A stretch of 64,000 nt of DNA from Mucilaginibacter sabulilitoris (GTDB lineage Bacteria; Bacteroidota; Bacteroidia; Sphingobacteriales; Sphingobacteriaceae): the NCBI RefSeq assembly GCF_034262375.1, contig NZ_CP139558.1, positions 1,860,001-1,924,000 of the forward strand, written 5' to 3'. A program made the position numbers and the translations under genes. The notes under the pieces were generated by a model, which saw only the letters and a program-made list of their open reading frames with translations, had not been told where the DNA came from and searched no databases. Positions 34,557-42,563 of this stretch are shown in pieces; within the stretch, counting starts at the first letter, position 1, and every line of letters starts with the position of its first letter.

Positions 34557-36326
34557 TTATATATAAGTTATAAGACATGCACCGATTTTAGCATTTACCT
34601 GATTTGCTATATCCCTGATTATAAAAGATCTGTTAGCTGTTGTTACGCTGATAAAACGTGTCGCTTCGTTGTTATTGTTAACCGATGCATCAGTACCGGA
34701 AAGCGACAAAATAATATTGCCAGCTCCATCTTCCAGGTTGTAATTATAACTATCAGTAACCGTATTTCCTTCGATATATAATACGACATTTCTGATTCTT
34801 GCGCCAAGAGGCAGGTCGATTCCCAGTACGCCATTCGTAAAAGGAAGCTTTTTATCTGCTCCGGTAGCACAAACAATATGTGGACGGATATTGGCTCCTG
34901 ACATTCCTATCGCATTATAATTAGCATTAATCGTATAGATCTTATAAGCTCCGCTTGATGTTTTAGTAGTTGTTGATTTACTGTCCTCTACAACCGCTAT
35001 CCATTGCGTTCCTATGGTTGAAGAGCCGCCAAAGACAAACCGCGAATCCAAGTTATTAGTCAATTCAAAATTACATCCCTTATAATATGCTATACTGGAA
35101 CCTGCCGCAGAGTAATTCGGACCAGATATTCTATCGTACTGATGTCTGCCGATTAAAGAACAGTTGTTAAAAGAAACAATCGGCCCTCCTGTAGTACCCG
35201 GATTGAAATATACCTGAGTTGTGTCGTTGATGCCGGTAACCAAGCTGGCCTGCGAGCCACAATCCACATTATCAAACGTTACATTGCCTATATTCCACTC
35301 ACAATACATCAGGCTGCTATAGATCGTTTTATGTTCAAATCGCCCATGATGGATAGTAAAGCTGCATACACCCCGCGCTCTTGTGTTTCCTAACAAGTTA
35401 AACAAATAAGAAGTATTTGCCTCAACTGGCTTTTCAGGAGTCAGGCCGCTCCAATCACAACCCCAAAAAGCAAAATGTCCGCCTTTAGTACATCTGATAT
35501 GTTCGCCGTCACTCAGCCAAAACTTACATTTCGATGCCCAGAAATTCAAAAACTGATCACTATCCGCTATATCCCACAGCGTTTTGCAATTCAGTGAAAA
35601 AGCGCAGGCTTCAAACTTCCATTCGCTGTTATTATTAGCTCCATTAGATCCTCTTACTTTAATTTGATTTTTCCAGGTTCCAAAAAAATCGCAATCGTGA
35701 AACATATAGTCCTGAGCTCCACCGTTGGCAGAACTGTAAAGCAACACATGCTTGGCATTGGTACCTATAAACTTTAATCTTTCAAACCGTACATACTGGA
35801 ACTGATTTCCATTATACATCAGGATAACGTCTTCGTCTGTATTCGCGGGGGCTGATTCCGGGGCATCGAACTTAATTGCTGTTCTGTTGTCGCTGAAATA
35901 TCGTAACCCAATCCTTCTGCCTCCACCAATGGCTACCGCCTGAGCCATCATTTTCTGTGGCTGGGCAATTCTAAAAACACCTGTCGGTGAATTGCACCGG
36001 ATAGATAAGGTAATGGCGTCAGTACTGAGTCCTTCAATCGTGTTTTTATGACGGCCAACCCATTCGATCACTTTTGCAAAAGCTTCACTGTCATCTCCGC
36101 TGGGAGATCCGGTAGCACCGAATTGCATTACATCGAGTACCGGTATCCCCGCTGCCCGAAAATATTCCGTAACACCATTGGTTATAAGCTTTTTATATAA
36201 CACCCCATCACATTTGGCATCGGTCATACCAGTTCCATCTGTATCAGTGGTTACTTTTTCGTAAGTTGTATAATCACCCGTATACCGATCCAGTACATCG
36301 TAAAGTGTATCGTTTGCTCTTTTCAT
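34557..36326 (-). CDS. Tail-fibre-like protein: KCDGVL module plus pectate-lyase-type beta-helix
   Basis: A 589-residue protein without signal peptide. Residues 1-60 form a module (LYDVLDRYTGDYTTY...DGTGMTDAKCDGVLYKKL) that recurs at the start of the protein at 37867. From about residue 64 a right-handed parallel beta-helix of the Pectate_lyase_3 type begins with VLDVMQFGATGSPSGDDSEAF and runs through many short turns (FKACAF-like, FNNCSLIG, YYKGCNFEL) to about residue 460; a C-terminal beta domain of about 120 residues follows. This is the plan of a phage tail spike, but no virion genes are near. The catalytic residues of a lyase cannot be identified. It lies 2 bases downstream of the 111-residue gene at 36329. 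Confidence 0.85.
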   Translation of the reverse strand: MKRANDTLYDVLDRYTGDYTTYEKVTTDTDGTGMTDAKCDGVLYKKLITNGVTEYFRAAGIPVLDVMQFGATGSPSGDDSEAFAKVIEWVGRHKNTIEGLSTDAITLSIRCNSPTGVFRIAQPQKMMAQAVAIGGGRRIGLRYFSDNRTAIKFDAPESAPANTDEDVILMYNGNQFQYVRFERLKFIGTNAKHVLLYSSANGGAQDYMFHDCDFFGTWKNQIKVRGSNGANNNSEWKFEACAFSLNCKTLWDIADSDQFLNFWASKCKFWLSDGEHIRCTKGGHFAFWGCDWSGLTPEKPVEANTSYLFNLLGNTRARGVCSFTIHHGRFEHKTIYSSLMYCEWNIGNVTFDNVDCGSQASLVTGINDTTQVYFNPGTTGGPIVSFNNCSLIGRHQYDRISGPNYSAAGSSIAYYKGCNFELTNNLDSRFVFGGSSTIGTQWIAVVEDSKSTTTKTSSGAYKIYTINANYNAIGMSGANIRPHIVCATGADKKLPFTNGVLGIDLPLGARIRNVVLYIEGNTVTDSYNYNLEDGAGNIILSLSGTDASVNNNNEATRFISVTTANRSFIIRDIANQVNAKIGACLITYI

Positions 36327-36328
36327 TG

Positions 36329-36664
36329 TTAAATATCGAATACTTCATTTGAAAATGTTACCCTATTTTCATCCAATTGATAGTAAACAAGAGATACATC
36401 TGTATCATGCCCTGTTAACCCAGAAATATAAACCGTCTGCGCGCTATCAAACGCCTGGTTTATGGAGAAAAAATTTGCGGCTGTTCCATCAAGTGTAAAA
36501 TCCCCAATTTCACTACCACCTGATGTAGTGCCTATATGAATGGTAAACACGACTAAGTCGCGGTTATCAAGCTGGATTCCTACCAGGGTGCTGAACTTTT
36601 TAAACACATCGGTGCAGACTATATCTGCACCGTTCAGAAGATATTGTTTTGATGCTATAATCAT
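36329..36664 (-). CDS. Hypothetical 111-residue protein, co-transcribed with fibre-like gene
   Basis: A small beta-rich protein without signal peptide: LVGIQLDNRDLVVFTIHIGTT, IGDFTLDGTAANFFSINQ, AQTVYISGLTGHDTDVSLVYYQL. Its stop is 2 bases before the ATG of the 589-residue gene, so the two are translationally linked. I do not recognise a family. The composition (Thr/Gly/Asp-rich strands) resembles small phage baseplate or fibre-attachment proteins, a guess from context. The start at 36664 is preceded by AGAAAA, a weak ribosome binding site. Confidence 0.65.
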   Translation of the reverse strand: MIIASKQYLLNGADIVCTDVFKKFSTLVGIQLDNRDLVVFTIHIGTTSGGSEIGDFTLDGTAANFFSINQAFDSAQTVYISGLTGHDTDVSLVYYQLDENRVTFSNEVFDI

Positions 36665-36858
36665 TTTTCTATCGTTTATGTCAAGTTGCCCAGAGAACAG
36701 GACAATTTTAATTTCATATGAATAAAGTTGACTTATCTACCATTTGAAAAAAGAAACACTTTTTGAGAAAACTATTATTAATTATTAATAGATGCAATAG
36801 GTATTTTCACTTAAAACCTGCCGTTTGATTAATTGCATGGTTTGCCCTCAATATAGGT

Positions 36859-37056
36859 TCAGGTGCTGCCGAATCGTTCCGTCTGAGAATTTGTGATCGT
36901 GAGCATCAGCAGGGTTTGTATTCCCGTTTGTCTCAGTCTAAATTCCGGATTGCAGTAACTTTCAGGGAGATCGGGCAACTGCGACAAGAACTCAAGTGTG
37001 TGTATACCGCAGTAGCTGCTCGGGTCCAAACGCCCGTACAATGCCTTTATTTTCAA
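36859..37056 (-). pseudogene. Unrecognised coding remnant
   Basis: On the minus strand this stretch reads YGRLDPSSYCGIHTLEFLSQ and ESYCNPEFRLRQTGIQTLLM with protein-like composition, but it has no plausible start or neighbouring gene. It abuts the IS630-like helix-turn-helix remnant and may be another part of a decayed mobile element. I do not recognise the family. The rest of 36,665-36,858 shows no gene. Confidence 0.3.
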
Positions 37057-37271
37057 ATACTATACCATGCAAAACTCACGAAAACCGATTTGATTCGATT
37101 TTGCTTACTTAAAGCGTCCATCTGATAATTGATACGATTGAGCAGATATTGCCGGACCGCATCCTGCAATCCATCGATGCCGTACCGACGAAAACGCTGA
37201 CGCCACTTATTGACTACCGGGCGGCTTAGACCAGTGAGTGTTATGATTTCATCAAGGCTCTTACCAGCCAT
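37053..37271 (-). mobile_element. IS630-like transposase remnant (N-terminal HTH)
   Basis: The minus-strand reading MAGKSLDEIITLTGLSRPVVNKW followed by RQRFRRYGIDGLQDAVRQ matches the N-terminal helix-turn-helix of IS630-family transposases ('...I...tGlS..tV.kWrkRF...GldGL.D..R'). The frame then departs from transposase sequence within about 10 residues; no DDE catalytic domain or terminal inverted repeats are visible. It is a dead fragment of an insertion sequence next to a relic locus. Confidence 0.55.
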
Positions 37272-37348
37272 GCCATCTTTAATGTCTGGAATATTGATCC
37301 ATCATCGTCATTTCGAAAACTTTGGATCATTCCAATAAATTCATTGAA

Positions 37349-37492
37349 ATGGCCCGTAAGAAAAAAACGAGACTAATTGAATTTGTGAATAGTTTGCAGG
37401 AGTTGACATATGGAGGGGAGGAATACAAATTTGCGATAATTGCAAACCACGAATATAATAGTTCTTCATTTTTTGACCTGGATAAGAAATAA
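37349..37492 (+). pseudogene. 3' end of a GntR regulator gene, relic
   Basis: The last 27 codons (YGGEEYKFAIIANHEYNSSS then FFDLDKK and stop) match the C-terminus of the GntR protein encoded at 51293-52066 (YRGDKYKFAIIANPEYNSSS then FFDLDKK). Upstream of 37409 similarity ends and the frame continues as MARKKKTRLIEFVNSLQEL, unrelated to the regulator. The upstream bulk, including the DNA-binding domain, is gone. It is the start of a relic that continues through the leader and into a SusC fragment (37409-37691). Confidence 0.75.
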
Positions 37493-37561
37493 ACCCCCAC
37501 CTGTTTATTTGAATCCTTCAACCTTTTTGGTCCTCATACTGCTCTTATTTAAGGCAAACTG

Positions 37562-37599
37562 CTTCGGATATCGGCCTGCAAAACGGGTTGTATCCGAAG
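37562..37599 (+). terminator. Conserved hairpin, copy A
   Basis: CTTCGGATA (37562-37570) pairs perfectly with TATCCGAAG (37591-37599), with inner imperfect pairs, followed by ATTTTATTTT. It corresponds to the hairpin after the intact GntR gene at 52134-52171 and probably terminated the lost regulator gene. Confidence 0.6.
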
Positions 37600-37616
37600 A
37601 ATTTTATTTTGATATC

Positions 37617-37632
37617 GCTTCACCCTTTTTTT
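37617..37632 (+). promoter_or_regulatory. GCTTCACCC-T(n) element, copy A
   Basis: GCTTCACCC followed by seven T, preceded by GATATC. The same element precedes SusC (52189) and, as ATATGCTTCACCCTTTTT, the GH92 gene (42564). It is a candidate binding site for a shared regulator. Confidence 0.45.
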
Positions 37633-37750
37633 AAGCGAGAAATCTCTATAATATAACCAACTATAAAGTGCCGTTGTAGACGAAACAGGAAGTCAACTAT
37701 TGCATCAAATAAATAATCATCTTATTCGCTCAAATATTTATTTTTTAACC

Positions 37751-37864
37751 ATGGAAGAACCAAAAATACCAGAAATTAAAGAGTCAGCATTGAATGATGT
37801 TCAGCAGCAGGGAGATTGTTGCGAACCGGTTTTATCAAATGATCCTGAATTTTTTGAAATTTAG
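37751..37864 (+). CDS. 37-residue acidic peptide upstream of fibre-like gene
   Basis: A short frame, ATG at 37751, stop at 37862-37864, two bases before the ATG of the 539-residue fibre-like gene. The peptide is acidic and hydrophilic (MEEPKIPEIKESALNDVQQQ, then GDCCEP and LSNDPEFFEI), with an adjacent cysteine pair. No signal peptide is present. Tight spacing argues for co-translation with the next gene. It could be a small structural or chaperone-like partner or a leader peptide; I cannot assign it. Ribosome binding site is not evident. Confidence 0.5.
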   Translation: MEEPKIPEIKESALNDVQQQGDCCEPVLSNDPEFFEI

Positions 37865-37866
37865 TT

Positions 37867-39486
37867 ATGACAAAAGTAATTTTTAAAACAGACGATATTT
37901 ATAGCAATGTCCTCGATTCAAGTACTGGCGAAGTAGTCTCTTATTTAGAAACTTCGGTATATGCTGATGGGACTCCAATGGATGACAGTAAATGCGATGG
38001 AGTGCTATTCAAAAAACTTGTTGACGGCACCTATATCAGAAGAGCTATAAACAAAAATGAAATTTTACAAAAAACTCTGGATAATATCCGAGGTTCTTCT
38101 AACGCAGAAGTTGAGGTATATAACTATATAGCGTCAAAAGATAGCGAGCAGGAAATCATGTGGAAATTTGATCCCGCAGATACTACATCTGTGGATGACG
38201 GCATTCACATTATAATTACAAATACCGGCAAAAGGCTAAAAAGGGTTTCTTCAGTTAACATCGGAGATTACCATAACGATAGCGATATTGAGTATATCGA
38301 TAGCCCTAATTTATTGGACCCAGGGAATGTATTACCCAATACGGGTATTTTTTCCGGAGGTGTGGGCGCAAATTACCCGACCCCCGCAGCCGGATATATT
38401 TGTGTAAACGACCCTATCCCGGTGGAGCCCGGTGAATATTATACAAAAAGTTTTCAGACGTATGATGCACCAATTTTTGGGTATGATGCAAACGGGGTAT
38501 TTGTGGGAGTTATTACACCGGTCAAAACAACAACTGCAAGGACCATACTTATAGATGATGACTCTACCATAAGGGGTGTAAGGTTTGTTATTGCAGTTAT
38601 TGAAGGTACCTGGTCAAGGGTAAATACCTGTCAGTTCGTTAAAGGGCAGGTACTTCCAGAACTCGTTATACCCTATCGCGGAGTCTCGAAATTTGAGGTG
38701 AAAGAGAAAACGTTTACAGACGACGATTACACACCAAATGGAACTGAAGAAACCGAGCCAACGATCGAAGGCTTCGTGGAATCATACTCTTTAGATAAAC
38801 AGGCTTTTACAAATGGCGTATTCAAAGGACTTGAAAGAACTGCAGCCAACATAGGTTTCCATTCGTTTTCTTTTGGCGACAGGGCCGTTGCCTTAAAAGA
38901 CTACGGCGTTGCTTTTGGAAAATATACCGCTGCCGGGAGGTATGCATTTACGGCCGGTATAGATAATAATGCTGAGGGTGATGGCTCTTTTACAGGCGGC
39001 ATGAGAAATGCGGCGTCTGAAGGTGCAGCAACTACATTCGGAAAACAATCTAACGCTACCGGAGATGGTGCGTTTGCTGCCGGGGAGAACGCCAGGGCAA
39101 ATAAAAGAAGAGCGGCCAATTTTGGATATAATACCTTATCAATAGCAGAAACAGCTTTCACGGCTAATGACGGTAACATAACGGAGAGTTACGCGGGCGC
39201 CACTTTTGGAAAAGGTAACATAAACAGGTCGGCAAGATGTTTTGTAGCCGGAAGTTATAACGACCCCATATTAACAGAGCCCGATATAGAAGATAGTCAA
39301 ACGTCCGATAAGCCGCTTTTTATCATAGGTAACGGCACTGACGGCAGAAACAGGAAAAATGCGGCTGTATTGTATGCTAACGGCGATCTCAATCTTGAGG
39401 CAATAGTATTAAAATCCCCTAACGGAAGTAAATATAGAATTTCAGTAGACGATTCAGGCACTTTAAAAACAACTTTAATATCATGA
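37867..39486 (+). CDS. Tail-fibre-like protein: KCDGVL module, jelly-roll and YadA-like head repeats
   Basis: A 539-residue protein without signal peptide. Residues 1-60 repeat the module of the protein at 34557 (IYSNVLDSSTGEVVSY...DGTPMDDSKCDGVLFKKL). Residues about 140-275 resemble the carbohydrate-binding jelly-roll of phage fibres (VNDPIPVEPGEYYTKSF, IFGYDANGVFVGVITP, RGVRFVIAV). Residues about 325-465 are YadA/haemagglutinin-head-like repeats with the 14-residue rhythm (HSFSFGDRAVALKDYGVAFG, YAFTAGIDNNAEGDGSFTGG, GAFAAGENARANKRRAANFG). The end, LKSPNGSKYRISVDDSGTLK, is a tail-fibre C-terminal motif. Trimeric fibre structure is inferred. The next gene overlaps its stop by ATGA. Confidence 0.85.
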   Translation: MTKVIFKTDDIYSNVLDSSTGEVVSYLETSVYADGTPMDDSKCDGVLFKKLVDGTYIRRAINKNEILQKTLDNIRGSSNAEVEVYNYIASKDSEQEIMWKFDPADTTSVDDGIHIIITNTGKRLKRVSSVNIGDYHNDSDIEYIDSPNLLDPGNVLPNTGIFSGGVGANYPTPAAGYICVNDPIPVEPGEYYTKSFQTYDAPIFGYDANGVFVGVITPVKTTTARTILIDDDSTIRGVRFVIAVIEGTWSRVNTCQFVKGQVLPELVIPYRGVSKFEVKEKTFTDDDYTPNGTEETEPTIEGFVESYSLDKQAFTNGVFKGLERTAANIGFHSFSFGDRAVALKDYGVAFGKYTAAGRYAFTAGIDNNAEGDGSFTGGMRNAASEGAATTFGKQSNATGDGAFAAGENARANKRRAANFGYNTLSIAETAFTANDGNITESYAGATFGKGNINRSARCFVAGSYNDPILTEPDIEDSQTSDKPLFIIGNGTDGRNRKNAAVLYANGDLNLEAIVLKSPNGSKYRISVDDSGTLKTTLIS

Positions 39487-40721
39487 ACAAACCTAGATTA
39501 AGGTGGTTATGGGATAGCCCCTATTATGGATATTTAACTTATCCTCACTACAACGGTTTTTTTGGAGGCGGCAGATACATGGTTATCAGAAAGCAAGTCA
39601 ATATATCTGATTCATCCCCATCTTTACATGTATACGATTTACAAAGGGATGTGTTTACCTTGTTTCCTAATTTGCCAAACGGAAACACTCTGATCGGGGG
39701 CTATTGGGATGTTCATTACGAGTCCGGATATTTCGTTTCTCCCGAGATAGAAGATCATGCCGATGAGCCCAACCAACGGATATGGGGTATAAATATCATG
39801 GATTTTATCACCACTGGTTTAATAAATTGGGAAATAATTTGGGAGGCCGTGCCTATAGGCCAATTTAAACCTACTATACCAGATAGCGCGTGTTCAATAC
39901 ATCCCAATGGCGCAAAGATAGCGTTCTCGTTAAATGTGCCCAAGCAAGCGGGAGATACGTACAGGCGACAATTGATCGAAGTAGATCTGATCAGAAAAAC
40001 TCAAAAAACATGCTGTGAAGAAGCCTTCAATTTAAATCATGTCCATTATATGTCTTATGATCCTAATTGGATAATGTTTAGTAAAGATGAACCTTTTCTG
40101 AATCCTCAGCCCCCGCATGAGCGCGAGAACACACAAAGAGTTTGGGCGTACCATAGGCTAAAAGCACCCAATGGAATAAATTATATGCCGCAAGTATATC
40201 CAAGTTCCACCCGGATAACGCACCTGTCTCATGAAAAGGCAGGATACAACAAAGAAACTGTTGTTGCGATCACTTATGATGGGGTGGCAAATCAAAGGGG
40301 TGTTATGAAAAAGAATACTGATTATTTGTTTGCCAATAGGATAGCAGGAGGTAGATATCAACATGTAGACATCAGCAGAAATGGCAGGTGGACGGTAGCC
40401 TCAACTGATGAGGCATCACCGACCGGGGTCGGCAGTGGGTTTGATGTGCAAATTATAGATAATTTACTACCCAATATTATTTATGCCAATAAAGATACGG
40501 TTATATTGTCGGGAGGTGTAGACCAAAGATATTTAAATGTTGCACACGGCGAGGCGCATCCAATTTTTAGCCCGGATGGCAGATATGTTTTATTTCAGGC
40601 AGCAGGTGATTTTACCGATCCGATAAAAGCAAAGGGTCTGAAAATTGGAATAATCGACACCAGGAACGGTGATTATGACAGGGAGTTCGATCCCATAGCT
40701 TATGGAAGCCCAAGTGTTTAA
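39483..40721 (+). CDS. Beta-propeller protein resembling oligogalacturonate lyase (PL22-like)
   Basis: A 412-residue protein without signal peptide. Repeated propeller blades are visible (SIHPNGAKIAFSLNV, VHYMSYDPNWIMFSKDEP, VDISRNGRWTVASTD, AHPIFSPDGRYVLFQAAGD). The phrases HLSHEKAG and HGEAHPIFSPDGRYVLF place histidines where oligogalacturonate lyases (PL22) hold their metal, and QRVWAYHRLKAPNG also recalls that family; the match is partial and activity is not proven. The ATG overlaps the stop of the fibre-like gene (ATGA), so translation is coupled. Lack of an export signal suggests either a cytoplasmic role or assembly with the fibre. The transcript ends at the hairpin at 40903. Confidence 0.65.
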   Translation: MNKPRLRWLWDSPYYGYLTYPHYNGFFGGGRYMVIRKQVNISDSSPSLHVYDLQRDVFTLFPNLPNGNTLIGGYWDVHYESGYFVSPEIEDHADEPNQRIWGINIMDFITTGLINWEIIWEAVPIGQFKPTIPDSACSIHPNGAKIAFSLNVPKQAGDTYRRQLIEVDLIRKTQKTCCEEAFNLNHVHYMSYDPNWIMFSKDEPFLNPQPPHERENTQRVWAYHRLKAPNGINYMPQVYPSSTRITHLSHEKAGYNKETVVAITYDGVANQRGVMKKNTDYLFANRIAGGRYQHVDISRNGRWTVASTDEASPTGVGSGFDVQIIDNLLPNIIYANKDTVILSGGVDQRYLNVAHGEAHPIFSPDGRYVLFQAAGDFTDPIKAKGLKIGIIDTRNGDYDREFDPIAYGSPSV

Positions 40722-40747
40722 GTTTAAAATACTTAATGTACCGATAG

Positions 40748-40780
40748 TCAAGCATTTATTATTAAAATATAAGTGCTTGA
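40748..40780. other. Imperfect inverted repeat after propeller gene
   Basis: TCAAGCATTTAT and ATAAGTGCTTGA form a 12-bp stem with one G-T pair; no T-run follows. It may be an mRNA-stabilising hairpin or an operator. The rest of the 252-base spacer carries the terminator at 40903 and no gene. Confidence 0.4.
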
Positions 40781-40902
40781 TTATTTGGTGTGAAATAGAT
40801 AAGAATATTTACAAGTCAGTAAGAGGCCTCATGTCCACTAAAAATGGTGCATGAAATGCGTATTTTGGAGTACAAGGCTTAACATTTGGTGCAAATCGGA
40901 AC

Positions 40903-40932
40903 CGGCGGAGAAAATTTCTCTGCTGTTTTTTT
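40903..40932 (+). terminator. Terminator of fibre/propeller operon
   Basis: CGGCGGAGAAA pairs with TTTCTCTGCTG (11 pairs, two G-T), followed by T7. It is located 180 bases after the propeller gene and 40 bases before the next start, so it could also act as an attenuator for the following gene. Confidence 0.75.
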
Positions 40933-40973
40933 ATTTCTTATCAATCAATAATTGATCTATAAATTTCAAAAAC

Positions 40974-42518
40974 GTGGTATTGAATAAAATTGCATTTTAT
41001 GTGATATTTTATTGCATAATGTTTCCGGTGATAGGCAATACACAATCTTTAATAACCTATCCAGAGCCTGTAGCCAATTTCGAAAAAAAATCAGATCTGT
41101 ATAAAGTTTCGGTGAGCAGAAATGGCATTACAAAAAATAGCTTTGTTTATGTAAGTCAAGCATCTGTTGGGGCCCCAAAATGGGAGTGGCAGGGGCAGGA
41201 AGGCAAATCTTTTCATTTTACTACTTTTTCATTTTCAGGTAAAGTAACTATATCGGTTACGAAAGTTAATTCCAACGCTACGGCTGCAACTATTCGCCCA
41301 TATAGGGTGGGCCTTGGGACTATTGCCACCATTAAAGAGGCATCCGGGAGTAAGGTGACATTTACACTTAACCGATCGCGGAAAGTTTCGGTCGAATTTA
41401 ATGATGATCCCCAAAACCGGCAGGTGTTAATGATCTTTGCAGACACCCTTGAACAGGCTTCCACCATTCCTGTGCAAACTTCTGCTAATGTTTATACCCC
41501 AAAGCCTGCCGATTCTTTAATTATACCTGCCGGCAAAAATGTAGTATGTTTTGGTCCCGGCGTTTACAATATTAAATACTTTCGCGTACCGGCAACGGTT
41601 AAGCAGATCTATATAAGTGGAGGAGCTTATTTGCGAGGGTATATTTTAGCCAATCGTACAGGCAATTCTGCATTGAAAATTAATGGCCGCGGGATTATCT
41701 CTAATGATCAATGGGCTTTTCATTACCCCGAAGTTGCCGATCCGCGTATCTCGTTATCAGGCGGCTGGTATAAATCTGTTGTGATAAATGGCGGTAAAGG
41801 GCATGTGGTTGAAGGGATAGCCCTGATTGATGGTTCGGCTTTCAACTTGGTTATGGCTGCAGATAGCTCCATTGTTAAAAATGTAAAAATACATGGGTTT
41901 AGGTATAACAATGATGGAATAACAATAGCCGGTAAAAATGATACCATAGATGATTGTTTTATAAGGGTTGGTGATGACGGGATTGTTGCCAATGGTAGCA
42001 GCAACTATAAGATTGAAAACTGTATTTTTTGGCATTTACGCGGTGGAAGTTGCATTCAATTAGGGTGGCGGCCTCATAATATTAATGGTAACAACATCAT
42101 TCAAAACTGTGACGTCGTACATGCAGAATGGAGTGCGCCACAAACACAAAACTCGGGCTTTATAAACTATATGGGCAATATAGCAGGAGTAGCAGGTTAT
42201 ACCATTGAGAATTTCTTAGTTAAAGACATTTACTTTGATACAGAAGTTTTTAAAGTATTTGATATAAGAATGAACAGGGGGGCTGTGCGCACCCCTTTAA
42301 AGATCAATAATTTCGTTTTTAAAAACATTTATGCAAAAATCCCTGCGAAGCTGCCGGGATATGCTGTCTACCTGAACGGGTATGATGCTGACAACAGGAT
42401 GTCGGGTATAAAATTTGATCATTTTTATATCAACGGTAATTTAATACATCAAAATAATTATAGACAGCAAGGCTATTTTAAGGTGGGGGATTTTGTTGAC
42501 TCCCTGGTTTTTAATTAA
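40974..42518 (+). CDS. Secreted beta-helix glycoside hydrolase, GH28/GH49-like
   Basis: A 514-residue exported protein (hydrophobic leader ending VIGNTQ). An N-terminal beta-sandwich (residues 25-170, YKVSVSRNGITKNSFVYV...RPYRVGLGTIATIKEASG) is followed by a right-handed beta-helix. Acidic motifs YNNDGITI (residues 311-318) and VGDDGIVANGS (332-342) lie at the spacing of the Asp residues in GH28 and GH49 polysaccharide hydrolases; the two-domain plan resembles GH49-like enzymes more than classical polygalacturonases. The exact family needs a profile search. No ATG lies at the start; GTG (40974) or TTG (40980) must serve. It opens the polysaccharide region. Confidence 0.72.
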   Translation: MVLNKIAFYVIFYCIMFPVIGNTQSLITYPEPVANFEKKSDLYKVSVSRNGITKNSFVYVSQASVGAPKWEWQGQEGKSFHFTTFSFSGKVTISVTKVNSNATAATIRPYRVGLGTIATIKEASGSKVTFTLNRSRKVSVEFNDDPQNRQVLMIFADTLEQASTIPVQTSANVYTPKPADSLIIPAGKNVVCFGPGVYNIKYFRVPATVKQIYISGGAYLRGYILANRTGNSALKINGRGIISNDQWAFHYPEVADPRISLSGGWYKSVVINGGKGHVVEGIALIDGSAFNLVMAADSSIVKNVKIHGFRYNNDGITIAGKNDTIDDCFIRVGDDGIVANGSSNYKIENCIFWHLRGGSCIQLGWRPHNINGNNIIQNCDVVHAEWSAPQTQNSGFINYMGNIAGVAGYTIENFLVKDIYFDTEVFKVFDIRMNRGAVRTPLKINNFVFKNIYAKIPAKLPGYAVYLNGYDADNRMSGIKFDHFYINGNLIHQNNYRQQGYFKVGDFVDSLVFN

Positions 42519-42563
42519 GTTAATACATACCTGTCACCCGTACTATTAATTTTAATTTAATAT

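Larger units (their letters stand above)
37409..37691 (+). repeat. Diverged copy A of GntR-end/leader/SusC-start block
   Basis: Bases 37409-37667 align almost without gaps to 51983-52239: end of the GntR gene, the spacer, a hairpin and the SusC leader. At 37668 the sequence jumps to a match with 52405-52427 inside SusC (GTGCCGTTGT then GACGAA), so about 165 bases including the SusC start and signal peptide are missing. The junction lies at a shared TATAAA. After 37691 there is no further match. Confidence 0.85.

Noticed and set aside
34557..36326. Considered as a secreted pectate lyase of the PUL
   Set aside because: No signal peptide is present, the start module is shared with a fibre-like protein, and no lyase catalytic residues can be assigned.
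34104..40930. Considered as an intact prophage or integrative element
   Set aside because: No integrase, terminase, capsid, portal, lysis or replication gene is present, and no attachment-site repeats were found at the borders.
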